This document shows positions 23,606-37,100 of a stretch of 64,000 nt of DNA, piece by piece (the stretch's first letter is position 1; the number at the start of each line of letters is the position of its first letter). The translations under genes and the position numbers were made by a program. This stretch comes from Centroberyx gerrardi (taxonomy: Eukaryota; Chordata; Actinopteri; Beryciformes; Berycidae): the NCBI RefSeq assembly GCF_048128805.1, contig NC_136016.1, positions 17,506,176 to 17,570,175 on the forward strand, in the 5' to 3' direction. The notes beneath the pieces were generated by a model. It was not told where the DNA came from. It was given only the letters and a program-made list of their open reading frames with translations, and did no database searches.

Positions 23606-23614
23606 CGCCATTTT
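23606..23614 (-). promoter_or_regulatory. YY1-like site in the atp6v0c promoter
   Basis: CGCCATTTT (reverse complement AAAATGGCG) matches the YY1 core and lies ~200 bp upstream of the atp6v0c start codon, where YY1 sites often mark housekeeping transcription starts. TCAGGTGA at 23585-23592 is a weak variant of the TFEB CLEAR box (GTCACGTGAC) expected for V-ATPase genes. Confidence 0.4.
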
Positions 23615-23813
23615 GTGCTGCTGCGCCGGGTATTTATCGGAAGAATCGTGACTAGTCCGTTTACTCTGTCAGTTAGGTGGTCAGACGGCTCCCAGTTTAC
23701 TCGTTTTTAATTCAAGATTGTGGCCTTTGATCGGTTTAGCGAAGTGCGATATTTGGGGTTAACACATCAGTAGTCATTTTGTATATTTAGTTTTTTATAT
23801 TGTGTGAGAAAGG

Positions 23814-26800
23814 ATGTCGTCCGAAAGCCCCGAATACTCTCCGTTCTTCGCAGTGATGGGTGCCTCTGCGGCTATGGTTTTCAGCGGTAATTATCTCACA
23901 GACATCACCTTTAACATTTGAACTGACAATTACAAAATGTCGCTGTGTTTGTTTGCTTCTAACCCGTTTTTGCATCCATGTCGTTTTCAACAGGCTGCTT
24001 TGAATTGTCAACCTTGGTGCGTCTCTTGAAACTCGCTTGGCAAAAGCCAGTCGCTAACCTAGCTAACGTTAGTTCGCTGTGCTAATATCGAGCTGTCACC
24101 GTAATGCTAGGTAGCTTTTGCACATTTTCTTTAGATTTTGTAAGGGCAGTGGATTTGATTTTAGCATGACAATGCCTACTATACAGTTGAACTTATTGTT
24201 GGTAGCCTATCTGCCTCAAGGGTAAATGTTATCGACCAAATCAACACCAGCAAGCTAGCGTTAACGTCGACTACGTTTGTAGTTAGCGTTAGCTTAGTTT
24301 GGCAGTTAGTTAGCTAATGACCAGGAACAACCAGGAAATGACACTAATTGATCAGAATAGAAAACGATGTTCAAAAAACATAGTGTCAAGAATGTATTCA
24401 ATGTAGTTAGCCATTTGTCCCTCATGGTTAAAGGGTAAATGCATAGTTAGCGGCTTGCTAGCTTGCCACATATGGGGTGGACTTGGGGTGCGTAGCACGG
24501 TCCCCACTTTTCCTGCAACATGCGACACTCCTGCATGCAGAGCTGAACAGTGTAGTTGGTAGTAGGGGATAACTTTTGCCTTTATCCTAAATTATTGTCA
24601 TCACATGTGGCTTCACAGTGGAGACCTGACTACTAGCTGATCCATTAAATAATAAAAATGAAATAATTGAATCGTCGGCGTAACACGTCTGCATTAAATG
24701 TACGAAATCATTTACCATGTGAGTAACTCATCTGTGTGACAACATATCAGATCATGTGAGTTATTATACCAATGCTTTTTGTTCAACGTAAGCATTTATC
24801 CATTGGAGGCTACTATCAGCTGGTGACTTCCTTATGGCACAAAGGAATGACACAAGATCACATGATTGTCACATGATGAGGCTTCTGACTTGGAATTGCC
24901 AAGTGGTTAGTGATGCTGTTAATTGTAATTGTCCTGTGTACTACAACAATTTTTTTTTAAATTTTTTTTTTAACAAGTTAGCAGTAAGTCAGTGCTCAGG
25001 GAATATGGTTCATTTTTACACCAAAATAACTGTACAAGTGGTTAACACCACCAATAGTATCAGTGGCGTGTTGGAAGGAAGTTGGCCAGTGGAAAAGAAA
25101 GTGAACTTTGAAACGGACCTCGTGCCTACTTCATAATTGGTCATACCTGTTTTATAGCCCATTTCCTACTTCATCATTTGCCTTCCTTTAATCAGGGCAA
25201 GAGCTACATGATATGCCCATGGTATGCTGTATCACAGCACAGGCCATCATGTGACTAGGCTGACTGGGGAGACGGGTGCAACTCCTGTGGCAAATCGACA
25301 AGCTACTAATTGTCATGTTACATGTTGGGCCTGACCTGTTAGCCATATTGAATCATACTATTGCCAATAGCTTGAGGCCATTTGGCACTACTGGCTCCTC
25401 TATGGTGGTGGGTGGCAGATAGCTTTTCATTGATAGCAGACACCAGTGACAGAAAATGGCTTCAATGTACAACCAATCCCATAGTAGCAACCTTTCAAAT
25501 ATCTTTAGAACCAGGTTATGCAGCACATAATGTTGTTTCCTTTCAGTATGGCTGCATTATGTGTTTCATATAGAGAACCTGAAATTGTGACCAAGGATGC
25601 TACCCCCACCTTTTATTCTGGCTTGTCACACATGCATACATAGACATGGCCATCTAATTTAGGGATGACAGCAATCTCTTAATATGTTTTTTTCTTGGCG
25701 CATTTCTGTCATTTTGCCATTTAAAACCTCCTCAAAGCTAGTGACAGGCACTTTTACGCTCCTTACCAGGGATTTAAGATGTGAGAACTGATTGCCTTGG
25801 CATTGTTTTAGAATCTCAGAAACAAGAGAAATTCCCCTTAAGACAAGGGAAGTTCTGATTTTGTAGAAATACACATTTTCACCTAATGCCCGGAACAACA
25901 GGCAGCATGCATGTAAGCTGGAGGCGTGAGTCAGACCTGTCCTTGTCAGAGCTGAGGTGTAATGGGTAGCGATAGGCGAGGGCAGCGTGTGGCCCCTGTG
26001 TCTGGCAGTAGGACTAGTCTGTGATGGTGAAGGAGTGACAGCTGGGGAATTAGCCAGGAGGGAGGGTGATCTGATAGTAGCGGTACTGGCACAAAGAAGG
26101 GATGGGGGTGGTGGGCTGGACAGGGACACTTGATGATTCAGGCCCCAGCATTAAGCATCTTACAGTGTTTCTAGAGTCACTGACGGGAAATTGCAGCTTC
26201 CTCTCTTTTGATGTCACCCACTGCTGTGTAAACAAGCCTTCGTGAAAATGATCTATATATACATATATATATATATATATTGCCATTATTAAGGTTGTGT
26301 ACATATTAATTTGCCATAAAACTTGTAGATCTTGTCTTATGCTGCTAGTGTCGAAAGCTCAGCTTGATCCACAAAGGTCTGTAATGTATAATTGATTTGT
26401 TTCCTTATTAGAATCAGAAATACTTTATTGATCCCCGAGGGGAAATTGGGTTTCGTTGCAGTTGCTCACATTCTAGAAGATAAATATATATAGGCCTAGG
26501 CATAGAGAAATTATAAGAAAATAGAAACCCTTACAGTAAGTCAGTCCAGTCTGACAGCGGTGATCCAAGATAATTACCTTTCCAAGAATTCTGATTTGTT
26601 TTAGGACTCTACACTAATCTGTTGGAGTCCAAGCCCAAGTGTCCTCTCCCCTTTCTTTGCTTAGAGCTGCAAATTACTGTAAAATGTCAATCAGTATTCT
26701 TTAAAAACTGTTGGTAGCCACCTTTTCTGGAACAGATCCTCCCATCATCAGGTGAGGTTTTCATTGTACTCGTAGTCTGGTGTTTGCTATCCTATTGTGC

Positions 26801-29800
26801 GAGCTGCTTCCAGTGATGCTTGGCTCAGTGCAGGTGTCACTGACAAGGCTTCAGCATCTGTGGGAAGGGTAACCCCATTTCCATCGTGGCTCTGATCCAA
26901 TCTACTGCTGTCTGCTTCTCCAATCCTTTCATTGCTGTCTAGGTTGACGTAACGGACCGTTTTTTGCAATTTGGAGTAAAGGTTGTTGCCTCAGAACCTA
27001 AACTGTGGCTAGAGAAAAATCAAGCTGTCAAATTCTAAGGGTTTAGTTTTGAGGACGAATTTGCTCAAAGTGGGGTTGTCAAGAATTGAAACATGTTTAA
27101 GCATTCATGTTTGTCATACAGCTTTAGCAATATTAAAACTCTCTGGCATCTCTTACGGTCTGAACAAGTCAGTCCAGATTAATTCCTTGCTATGTAGCTT
27201 GTCCATGTTCCGATTTCCTGTGAAAATGCAGGCATGTATTTTCTGAAAAGCGCAACACGATACCAACCCACAAAATTTTCCACCAAATAACTCTTTCTGC
27301 CCAGTCACCATTTAAATGAATAGTACTTTTATTGCTTGACATTTTGACCCATTCAGATTCCCTCTGTCTCTCTCCTTCTGTCACACATGCGCATACACTT
27401 CAGGGATAGTTAAATGAAGCAGTCTTAATTAGTGACAGCAGTCCATATGCTCCAGACGGTCCCTCAACTTGTGATACACAGGTGCAGTAGATTGGTCAAT
27501 GTGTCCTGTAATTTCTACACCCAGGCTCATATCTTTGCAGTTTTACAGAGTGTAGCTTATAGCCAGCGGACAGTTTTTTCAGGAAAGCATTGTGAAGAAC
27601 TAAAACCTTCCCACTGCTGTCATTGGTTCCTATTAAAACTAATGCCACTCATTCACCTACTATTCACGGAGTAGACCAATCCGTTGCCGCTTGCGTGGGC
27701 GTTTTGCATGCTAGTTCATCCCTAGCAAGGGGCAGCTCCCGTTCTGACGCTGCAAGACGTCACCAGGGCATCCCATACATCAAATAAATATTCTGGGGAG
27801 AGAAAAAAGGAAAGGAATGAAAGCTCTTTACCTAAGCGGAGGGGATTAGGATTAAAACCCAGGGGTTGTGCCTCCACACCGCAGCAGCAGCAGCCCTGCA
27901 ACACATCAAACCTTTAATCATCAGAGCAGAATGGCAGCATTTGAGGACTCTGCTGTTTTTCTACCAACCTGCAGCCATCACGCCTCAGTGAGGCCAAGCT
28001 TACCGAGGATGGATGGAGTCGGAGGATAAAGTTACTGTTGGTAACTATGGTTTGACTGGTTTAGGGATGGATGGCTAAATAGCTAAGAGGAACAGCTGTT
28101 GTGAGGAATGCTTATGTGTTTCTAGAATATTGTCCTAAAGATTGTTTTAAGAAGCAAATAACAAGGACGTTGTGAAAAAATTCTTGATTTGGCTGCACCA
28201 TCAGAGCAAGTCATTATCTGGCACTGCAGAAGTTTGTTCCATGTCCTTCCTCATATAATTGTGGTATGCAAAACAGTATGTTTGTTGTGATGTAGTAGAT
28301 ACTTTGTGTTGGAGATGCCCTGTTTAGTAAGGTATTTCTCTCCATGCAGTCAGTAAGGTCTGTGTAGACGGGGGCCAATTGTACTCTGGGGCAAGCTCCT
28401 TAGACGGGCCGGAGTGATTTAACCTTGAATTGATTGCATCAGTCTGGTGATAAATAAGTGAATATAAGTAGTTGGGGAGGTGGCTGGCTGCCATGTGCAC
28501 ATTTGAGGATTGGCCCACCAGCCTTCCTCTACAGCCATCTGCCAGAAAACCTCACAGCTAGGCTCGGAGTTAACTGGCACTACCGCAAGGCTACTTCAAC
28601 ACACATTGTCCCAAGAAATGAGGAAAGAACACAAGGCCACCTCAGGCTGTATGCAAAGGGCCGTCTCCCAAGACACCATACTTAAAATTTCAGATGAAGT
28701 CAATGTCATCAATGTGTGTCTTGCAATGGAGAGGGAAGCGCAACAGATGAGGTGCCAGATCCTTTTCCTTACACAGATCATATGACTTGCACAATGTCGG
28801 AATAATACGTTTTACTCAAAGTGTACTGGTTGGAATTTTCCTGCATTTCCTCTAAAGATGGTTGATGTTTCACCAGGTTACATAAGACTTACTGGCTGTC
28901 ATGAGGCCATTTTGACAAATCTGTTCACACATCACATACAAGGAAAGTGTTGCAGGAGGGTAAATCAAGGCAAATTTGGAATTTCAATCTAACTTTCTTG
29001 TAGCTTTTTCAGCTGATATGACTTGTACGTATCACTTCAATGCCTAGGCTTGATGTCCTTTGTCTGCAATATTCTACAGAAAAAAATGTAGAAGAAAACT
29101 GATAGAGGGAATCACACAAGCTTCCTACTCAGTCTCACTGCAATACAAACCCTCTCATTTGAAGTTGAGGAAGGATGGCTATTTTTAGCTTTACTAGCAG
29201 TAAATATAATTTTGCAGAAATGAAACGTGAGATGTTTTGCGCTGTCCTGATATATTTTCCTGTTCTAGGATTAATCACATTTAAATAACTAAAAATACTG
29301 CAAGATGGTGTGAATAGGACCAAAATGATAGTGAAACCATCGATGCTAACAGTCTCCAAAATGGTGTAATCTAACCTTAACCAGCATGTGCTGCAGCTAA
29401 GATGAAGATCGAGAGGAGCTTGGATGTTAAGTGCATAAGCAGGCATGGGCGAGTAAAATAGATGCTCTGCCTTGGTCAGTGCCATCTCACAGAGCTGTTG
29501 TTTTACTGTGCTCCCGCTGTGGGTGAGGGACTGAGCATGCTCACATCCTCACACACACACAGCTGACGTGGGGGAAACTCGTCAAACCAGCCTGCCTCTG
29601 ATTCATGATACGCTTCCCTGCTCTTGACAGGCTCTGTCCGATATTGCTAGAGACTCTTGTTCTCTATTCTGACCTGGCAGCCATTAAATTCTCTTTGTTG
29701 TTCAACCGAATTATAACCAGTCCTCAATGGATGGTCATAGTGCTGTTGCTGTGTTTTCCAAACACATTATAAATGTGAAACCATCAGCCCCTTTTTACCA

Positions 29801-32314
29801 AGCATTAGGAAAATATTTGGCATTGCTGGGTTTTGACTTTCAGAGCAGTGCCAATATTAATTTGCTATTCCACAACCGAGCACAGGTTTCTCTGCTCTAC
29901 TCTCCTGCAGTCATTCCTGGTCGTGTGTGACGTAGGTGGCACGATGCAGTTCTCCCCGGCGTCACGAGCTGGCCACTAACATGCTGACGGAGCGCTCTGC
30001 TCTCCTCTCTGTTACATTACCAGGGTGTTAGCTAGAGGATGTGGAGATAACGCACAGCAGATGTTGCATGAGCGTGTGCTGCTGGTCCCCCTGGTACCCA
30101 TCCTGTGCTGATGCAGTCTCTGGAGATGTGGTATCCCGCTGCTCTCATGACGTCACCAGCTTCCTGTTTGCTAAAGCCTAACGAGGCCTTTTCATTCAGA
30201 GGAGTGATTTACAACACTGCAGCTCTCTGGCATAGTCGGACGTTGTCTGCCTTTTGTTTAAAAACACTGCCCAATTGAAGCCATAAAAGGGTTAATTCTG
30301 ATACTCCAAGGGCTGAAGCAGAGGTCGAGGAGATGAGACACAAACTGTGACTACAAAGCAGATTTTTTTAGTCTCAGAAACACAATGGTGGCTAGCTGGT
30401 CATGTAGTATCTGGGTATTTCTGCAAAAGAACGTGATCTGTTTTTCCCCTTTGAACACCAGCAGAGTTCCCCAAATGGAGCCATGCTTGATTTTTAAAGG
30501 GAACAGAAACTGTGAGATTTGCCTTGTAGTTGCTCCACCTCCTGTTTCACTTCCCTCTTCATTACTTAACTGTGTCCTCTGGTTTCTATCAGCGACCTAG
30601 CTAGCCTGCTGTCTACTTTTTGCTCTAATCATATCACTGCATCAGCTTCTCTACCTCGGATTGTACTATATGTACTGAAAGATGTGCTCTCCTGCTCTTT
30701 TAACTAACCCTGCCTCTCTCTCTCATCCCCATCAGCCTTGGGAGCCGCCTATGGCACAGCTAAGAGTGGTACGGGGATCGCTGCCATGTCTGTGATGAGG
30801 CCGGAGCTCATCATGAAGTCAATCATCCCCGTCGTCATGGCGGGTATCATAGCCATCTACGGCCTGGTAGTAGCAGTGCTGATTGCCAACAACATCTCAG
30901 AGAGGGTCAGCCTTTACAAGTGAGTTCCATTGACCAACTGCTTTCAGTCATGACGTGATTTGTAGACATGATTTGTTTTCATTTCCTCTTCCATTTCTAG
31001 TAAGCATAGACCACATGATAATCCATATTGCTGCTGGGGAAAGGTTTGTATTCCAAAGGAGAGTTTGTTAGAAAAGCCATAGTTGCAGTAGTGAAACGGC
31101 CATGTTCTCAGTTGCTCACAAGCATGACCTTGGGAGGGAAAAATGGATGGTCACAAGTGACTGTCTGTTTGACCTCAAGTTCCTCTTAAATTGGGGCGTA
31201 TTTGGACACATACAGCAACATATAGGCCTACAGAATCGCTGTGATATCTGTTCTTACCATTCTATTCAACACAGCTTGTAATAGAGGTGCACAATTATGT
31301 ATAATATTGCAGTTTTTTTCAGTTTCCACAATTAGCCTAATATGTGGAATGTCAGCATATCAGCAATGTTGAAACAATTTAATTTCTCAGCTGTAGTTGA
31401 AAATAATCAAGATGTTGCTTTAAGATGCCAAAAGTGCAGTAAAATAATTTGTTCCTCAAATCAAGACTAACCATGATTAATAATCATGATCACAATATCT
31501 AGCAAAATTATAATTTTACCCATAATCAGGCAACTCAAATACAGAGTGGTTTAAGTTTCAGTTAGTGGCAGCAACTTACTCCCTTACTTGACTTGTCTTC
31601 ACCTATTTGTTTACAATTACTTGCCAAGCCTTGTCATGTAACAAGGTATAAAGGCTTAAAATTGGAGACCATTTAATCAGTAATGTGACACTGTAAAATA
31701 TTCTAGCAGTAGTAATTAAATAAAACTACTGTCTCCATCCTGCTTTAAAAGTGTGCATTTTTTTTAGCCTGAGAAAACATGGATTCCCCTCATGTCAGGA
31801 AGAACTACAGCATTAAAAATGACAGGATACAACTGCTCCATGGAGAACATTCAGAAGTTGCACTCAAAGTGAATTCTCACAAGTTTGTCGATAGATTTCC
31901 CCCAGGGTATTTTACCATAGGCTTCACTGAGGTGTGGAAAGTATATACACATTGCAGCCATTGTCTGCACCTGTTGGACATGCATATTCAAGGGTTTCTG
32001 TAACACACTTTCTTCTGATTTTTCTGCGTGGGAGCAGTGCTCTTTGGTGAGGGGGGGGATGCCTGACATGGGACCCTGTTGACTAACCTCTCTGTCTCTG
32101 TGTGTTTAGGAGTTTCCTCCACCTGGGAGCTGGGCTGAGTGTGGGCCTGAGCGGGCTGGCAGCAGGCTTCGCAATTGGCATTGTGGGAGACGCAGGCGTG
32201 CGGGGCACAGCTCAACAGCCCCGGCTCTTTGTGGGCATGATTCTTATCTTGATTTTCGCTGAGGTCCTGGGTCTCTACGGGCTCATCGTTGCCCTCATTC
32301 TCTCCACGAAATAA
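23814..32314 (+). CDS. atp6v0c: V-type ATPase 16 kDa proteolipid subunit c
   Basis: Exons 23814-23886, 30736-30919 and 32110-32314 join to a 153-residue protein (human ATP6V0C 155). It is the ring-forming c subunit of the membrane Vo sector, carrying protons into lysosomes, endosomes and synaptic vesicles. The sequence shows four hydrophobic helices and the near-invariant eukaryotic core ([58 protein letters not shown]). The proton-binding glutamate is Glu137 in [11 protein letters not shown] of helix 4. The N-terminus is two residues shorter than human and is the least conserved part. Intron 1 is about 6.8 kb. The gene follows tbc1d24, as in human 16p13.3, and is convergent with nubp2. Teleosts can carry two copies (a and b); I cannot tell which this is. 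Confidence 0.97.
24053..24319. repeat. cluster of GCTAACGTTAGC-like palindromes (atp6v0c intron 1)
   Basis: Words such as GCTAACGTTAG at 24062-24072, GCTAGCGTTAACG near 24254 and GTTAGCGTTAGC near 24282 cluster 170-430 bp after exon 1. This mirrors the cluster in tbc1d24 intron 1. Confidence 0.75.
24320..30735. other. atp6v0c intron 1, long
   Basis: No coding exon supported. It contains an (AT)n run near 26256-26280 and a common teleost interspersed repeat around 26409-26465 (recognisable phrase CTTTATTGATCCCCGAGGGGAAATT). Most of the rest is unique-looking AT-rich sequence. Open frames are short and isolated. Confidence 0.6.
26409..26465. repeat. teleost interspersed repeat fragment
   Basis: The phrase TTTATTGATCCCCGAGGGG recurs very widely in fish introns and UTRs. 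A more diverged relative (TTTAATGATTCCTGTGGGG) lies at 48865-48890 in an eme2 intron. Confidence 0.6.
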
Positions 32315-32438
32315 AAACCCAAACATCTCCACTACAAGATCTGTCCTTTATGTTGCTGCTGGAGAAAAAGTGTAAAATGGGAAAAAATTGTAAAATTTCT
32401 GCCACAAAAAAGATGAAAGTGAAGGTGGGGAAAAAATT

Positions 32439-32444
32439 AATAAA
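32439..32444 (+). terminator. polyadenylation signal, atp6v0c (proximal)
   Basis: AATAAA 125 bp after the stop codon. A second candidate, ATTAAA, is near 32803. Mammalian ATP6V0C also has a short 3' UTR. Confidence 0.5.
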
Positions 32445-32840
32445 AATGGCTCCATAAATATGGTCTTATCTCTACAATGTGTACAGTCGTCCCAATTTGA
32501 TAGTCAACTTGTAAATGCGCAATGTAGTGATTTGTCTGTCCTGTGTGTGTGTTTTAAAAACAATTGTATGATGAAGATTCCTTTTTTCCCTCCACTTATT
32601 TCAGGCCAGCTGAGGTAGCTTGGCCTCTGGTCTTAGAGAGCTGACCAAAGGGCCCCACTGCTTTATCTCCTCCCACGTTGATTTGGGAGTCGACACAATT
32701 TCTGCATTAATGTTGAGGATCTATTTGTAAAGAAAAATGTGTATGGACTTAGCTTTTTTTTTTGTTTTGTTTTCCACTGATTTTATTTATAAGAAATTGT
32801 TCATTAAACTGTTTCAATGGAGCAAAAGTCTAATTCCCCA

Positions 32841-32868
32841 GGATATATATATATATATATAAATATAT
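32841..32868. repeat. (AT)n microsatellite
   Basis: An ATATAT-rich run just beyond the distal atp6v0c polyadenylation candidate. Confidence 0.85.
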
Positions 32869-32869
32869 A

Positions 32870-34171
32870 TACAGACATAAATATCTATATAGATAGATTT
32901 AATGCACTGTGGGTTAATTGTGATAAGTGGTTGGAATTCCTCTGGATGTATTACTTGGTTTAAAAATTAAGATTGCCTTTAGTATGTGGCTGGTGGAGTG
33001 GGAGTTTTGTGTGTACTGTGTATTCTAATCATTACGCAAACATTCTCAGACACTTCAATGTTTTTCCTGTAGTACCGCTGTTTGATTGCATTAAAGGTGT
33101 GTGTGCCCAGTGTTGGGTCTCACAAGTGTAATTTCCAAATTTCATCTCCTTTCCTACTTATTCACCCCTTTCCCCTCATCTGTGGCTGTACTCCATCTCC
33201 TCCACATCCCAACCATTACAAACCTGCATGGAGTTCAGTGTTTTGTTGCTGTTGGATATGAAGCTGAAGAGCCAGGCCACTTTTCAGAATATTTAATCCA
33301 GATCAAAAGCACCTTGCATGGTCGTCTTTATTTCTGACATCTGATTCTGTTCCACTGCAAAATGAAACTGAAAGTTTAATGAAATGCCACGAAACTATAC
33401 AAACATGGTATTGGTTGTAGCATGCAGCAGGGACCCACTGAGATTAGTATTCAAGTTTGGCCTAGTTTTTCAAGACTGGTCGAATTTGATCTGGAGTATG
33501 TTTTCTGAAAATGGGAGTGCTGGTGACGCATTTACTGAAGCGCCAATCTAAAATCCTGTATTGCCACTGGTATTCTGGTTATTCTGCTGTAGTGTCAACA
33601 TGAATGTTTTCACAATCGAATTAAAGGAGATTCCAACTTAGATTTGCCTTGCTTCCCAACAGAAAAACGCATTTTCAGCATTGCAAATTTCACTAGAACA
33701 AATTCATTTTCAATATTGTAAATACAATGTGATTTAGAAAGTATTTTATAACAAGGCACAATTTCCTGTAAAATTCAAACTGACTGCTTTGAGATATGCT
33801 GTATCATGCTCTGCTGTATTCACAGTCTTCCTTTTTTCTCACTGAGGTGAAAATGCTGTTCTTCACACAGTGGCTAACACCTTTTCTGTTATCAAAGACA
33901 TCTGCAGCACTTTTCTGCGGAAAAAAAAATGGCTGTACATATAAGGCCTGACTACAAATACTGATTTTGAATAATTACATCAACTATAAAAAGGATGTTA
34001 GAGAATGTGTCATTTTTATCTTAAATATGTTTAGCTATCCACAAGGACAAATGCATAACTTAGAAATCTTCATGTCTGCGTGACAGCTAATATTTCTGCA
34101 TAATATGTTTCATAGTGACTTTGTGCCGAGTGTCACTGTAAGACGCAACTGTGAGCAAAGAAATCCATTGA
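32870..34171. other. convergent spacer between atp6v0c and nubp2
   Basis: No exon supported on either strand. It must hold the 3' UTR of nubp2, read leftward from 34171. TTTATT at 33326-33331, which is AATAAA on the minus strand, is one possible nubp2 polyadenylation signal. Confidence 0.5.
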
Positions 34172-37100
34172 TCAGTCCATTTCTAGGCTGGTGAGCAGAG
34201 TCTGACAAATGCTGCTGATGGCGCTGAAGGTGGCGCTGTCGGGAAACGACTGGATGAAGTCTTGACCCTTCTCTATACTGGTGGTGAGCAGCGGATCCAA
34301 GGGCACAGAACCTGAGATAAAGAAGACAGACACACAATATTGACAATTGACCTCTACCTATATACCGATTGATAACAGCATTGTAGTTTCCTCTATATCA
34401 CAACTGATGTGTCATTGAGAAATGATTCACAGCTACCTGTGGCCTATTTCTGAAAGTAGCACTCTTAAGCAAACAACTCATTAACGGTGATCATTAGTGA
34501 AGATTAAATGGGTGATCTGCAGTGACGCACTGACCTATCAAATACAGTAAAACCCTTCCAACAAGACTACCACACACTCCGGTCTCTATTGCTGGATAAA
34601 GACTGTGCAGCATCGTCAGTCAAAGCTGGCTTCCCATTGCCAGGGGGCAATCTGAATTAGCTGCTTCATTACTCAGCAGATTGATTTACACACAAAGCGG
34701 ATAACCGTTGAGTCAGTGTTCAGTGATCTATGTGTTTGACCAAGTGATACTGATCAATATGTATCATGCCTTCTCCCAAAATACCACAAGCCCGCTGCGC
34801 TGAAATCTAGACCGACCATTTTAGCAGCGAGGCTGTGATGTAAAATGCCTCCTAAATGATGACTTGTGAGTGAAGAGTGACGCACATTCATGGAGTGTTG
34901 TGACTCCTTGTGGCTGAAAGCTGATATTACAACTCGTCCAGTCCTATTGATCTCACCTAGGAATACTGATCCTGTCAGCTTGGCCAGCTCTTCGCCTCCA
35001 CCCTTAGAGAATATGTTGCTGCACTCCTGAAAAGGAAGAGTATTTATTAAAATGGGTGGCAGTCTGACTTCGAGCTTTGACAAAAACACACTTAAGTATT
35101 TTAGTGAGTGTCTAATGAAATACATAACTGATTAAAAAGAAAGACACTAAGGTACTTCATTTGTAGATGAGATAAATGACCTTTGCATCCCTCAAAGCCT
35201 CTCATACATAGATGTATCTTCAACTTAATTGGGAAGCATTTGTATTCCATGTTTGAATTGTTCAAACTAGAGTGTGTGTATGTGTGTAAATATTTACTCA
35301 CCGAGCAGTGTGGACATACAAAGCCACTCATGTTTTCTATGAGGCCCAGGATCCGTACGCCCGTCTTCTTACAGAAGGTGATCTCTCTCCTCACATCCCC
35401 CGTTGATACTGCCTACAGCCACCAGCAAGACCGATAATACCAAATCTTTTATGAATGTCAGGCATTTTACAGGGGTTTCTAGTCAGGGTCCAGTGCAAAA
35501 TAACAGATGCCACAACTGATAGATGACACAACAAAATAATAGATGACACAACATTTCTGATTCTGATGATAATCCTGTCCTGATTCTGCATTTATTTGGC
35601 ATTTATAGCATATTCATCCTCGTGAGAAGCAATTCTTACCATATAGTAGAAAATAGTCTATTCTTGAGTATGTTGAATGTGGAGAAGAAACATGAGTATA
35701 ATCCCTATTTGTTGGATTCATATCTCTCCAAGTGTCTATCAACCCCAATTCAGACATTATGGAATTCAATTTCTTAGTTATACATTTTGATTGCCTTATT
35801 TTGTCCTCAATCTCACATTAAAGTCTACTCCACGTAGAGAGAAGCAATTCTTATTCATTGTTTCATTCGTTTTCTTGGTAAGATGATGTCAGCAATAACA
35901 GGGAGCAGTGTTGAAACATGTGACAGCATAATCTGAATGAAACATGGTTTTGTCTGACACTAGACAGCTATTTGGGGTATTTACTGAGAGTAAATACCCC
36001 ATATAGCTGAAGCTGATGTCAAGTGTCAATGTAAACCTTCCCCTTTCATCTTATTCCCTCTCATCCCATCCATATTCTCATGTTATTTCTACAAAGACAC
36101 AGTCTAGTCCAGTGCAGTCTGGCGTGTACCTGCGGTGTGGTGACCAGAATGGCTCCGTCCACTCTGTGTTTCTTCAGGTTCTCCACTACGGACAGATGCT
36201 CGTCAGACGTCCCCGGGGGCGTGTCCACCAGCAGCACATCCAGCTCTCCCCATGCTACGTCCGACACAAACTGGCCAATCAAAGCTAAAGGAGAAGACAG
36301 CAGAGGCGGAGAAGACGTTGGGCAGAAGAGAAGTATAAGCATTCTCATCATTCTTCAGAGGCAGGAGGTCATTAAAGATGCTGCCTGTAGTGACAGTCAA
36401 AGTTATTAGTCCAAGATTTTCTTCAATTGAAATTGATTTTTAGTCTGTGGTGATGGATCTGCAGCTGTGCAGCAGACCCAAGAGTAGGACTGGGTGACAT
36501 GGACAAATTTATATCACAATAATCTTAAGAAATTATTTTGATATCAATATATAACAATATCTACTAATGCCAAATCACATGTTAAGTAATGAAATTGATG
36601 TTCATCACATTTTACTGTACAGTAATATAAAGTATGATAAAACTGTTTGTTTCAGATCTCATTCTGTGAGAGATTTTAAACAGCTTTTTATCATTAGTTT
36701 AGGCAGTAGAACTGTGTATCACAACAACTCAGTATTATTGTCTCACAATTTTTCTTGGGCCCCCTCCAGATCACGGCTTCATCTGGGTCCTCCAGCAGGA
36801 AGCCGATGGACATGAGGGCAAGGCTCTTCTGGGTGTCAGTGTAGACCGGCACCCAGCCTGCGTCACACTGGTGCACATCGGTCCGGCCCACATTCAGCAT
36901 GCGGGGGATACTGGGCCCGCACAGGTCAACGTCCAGGATGCCAACCTGATGGACACATAAATATGTCATTTCATTGCTTGTATATATTGTGTATTTTTTA
37001 CTTTCAACACTGGGTGGAGTTAGTATTGGGATACAGGTGCACTTGAATGAGATCATGGGAACAGAAGTCAGGTGTTGCATGCTGGGAGAACCACACAGTT

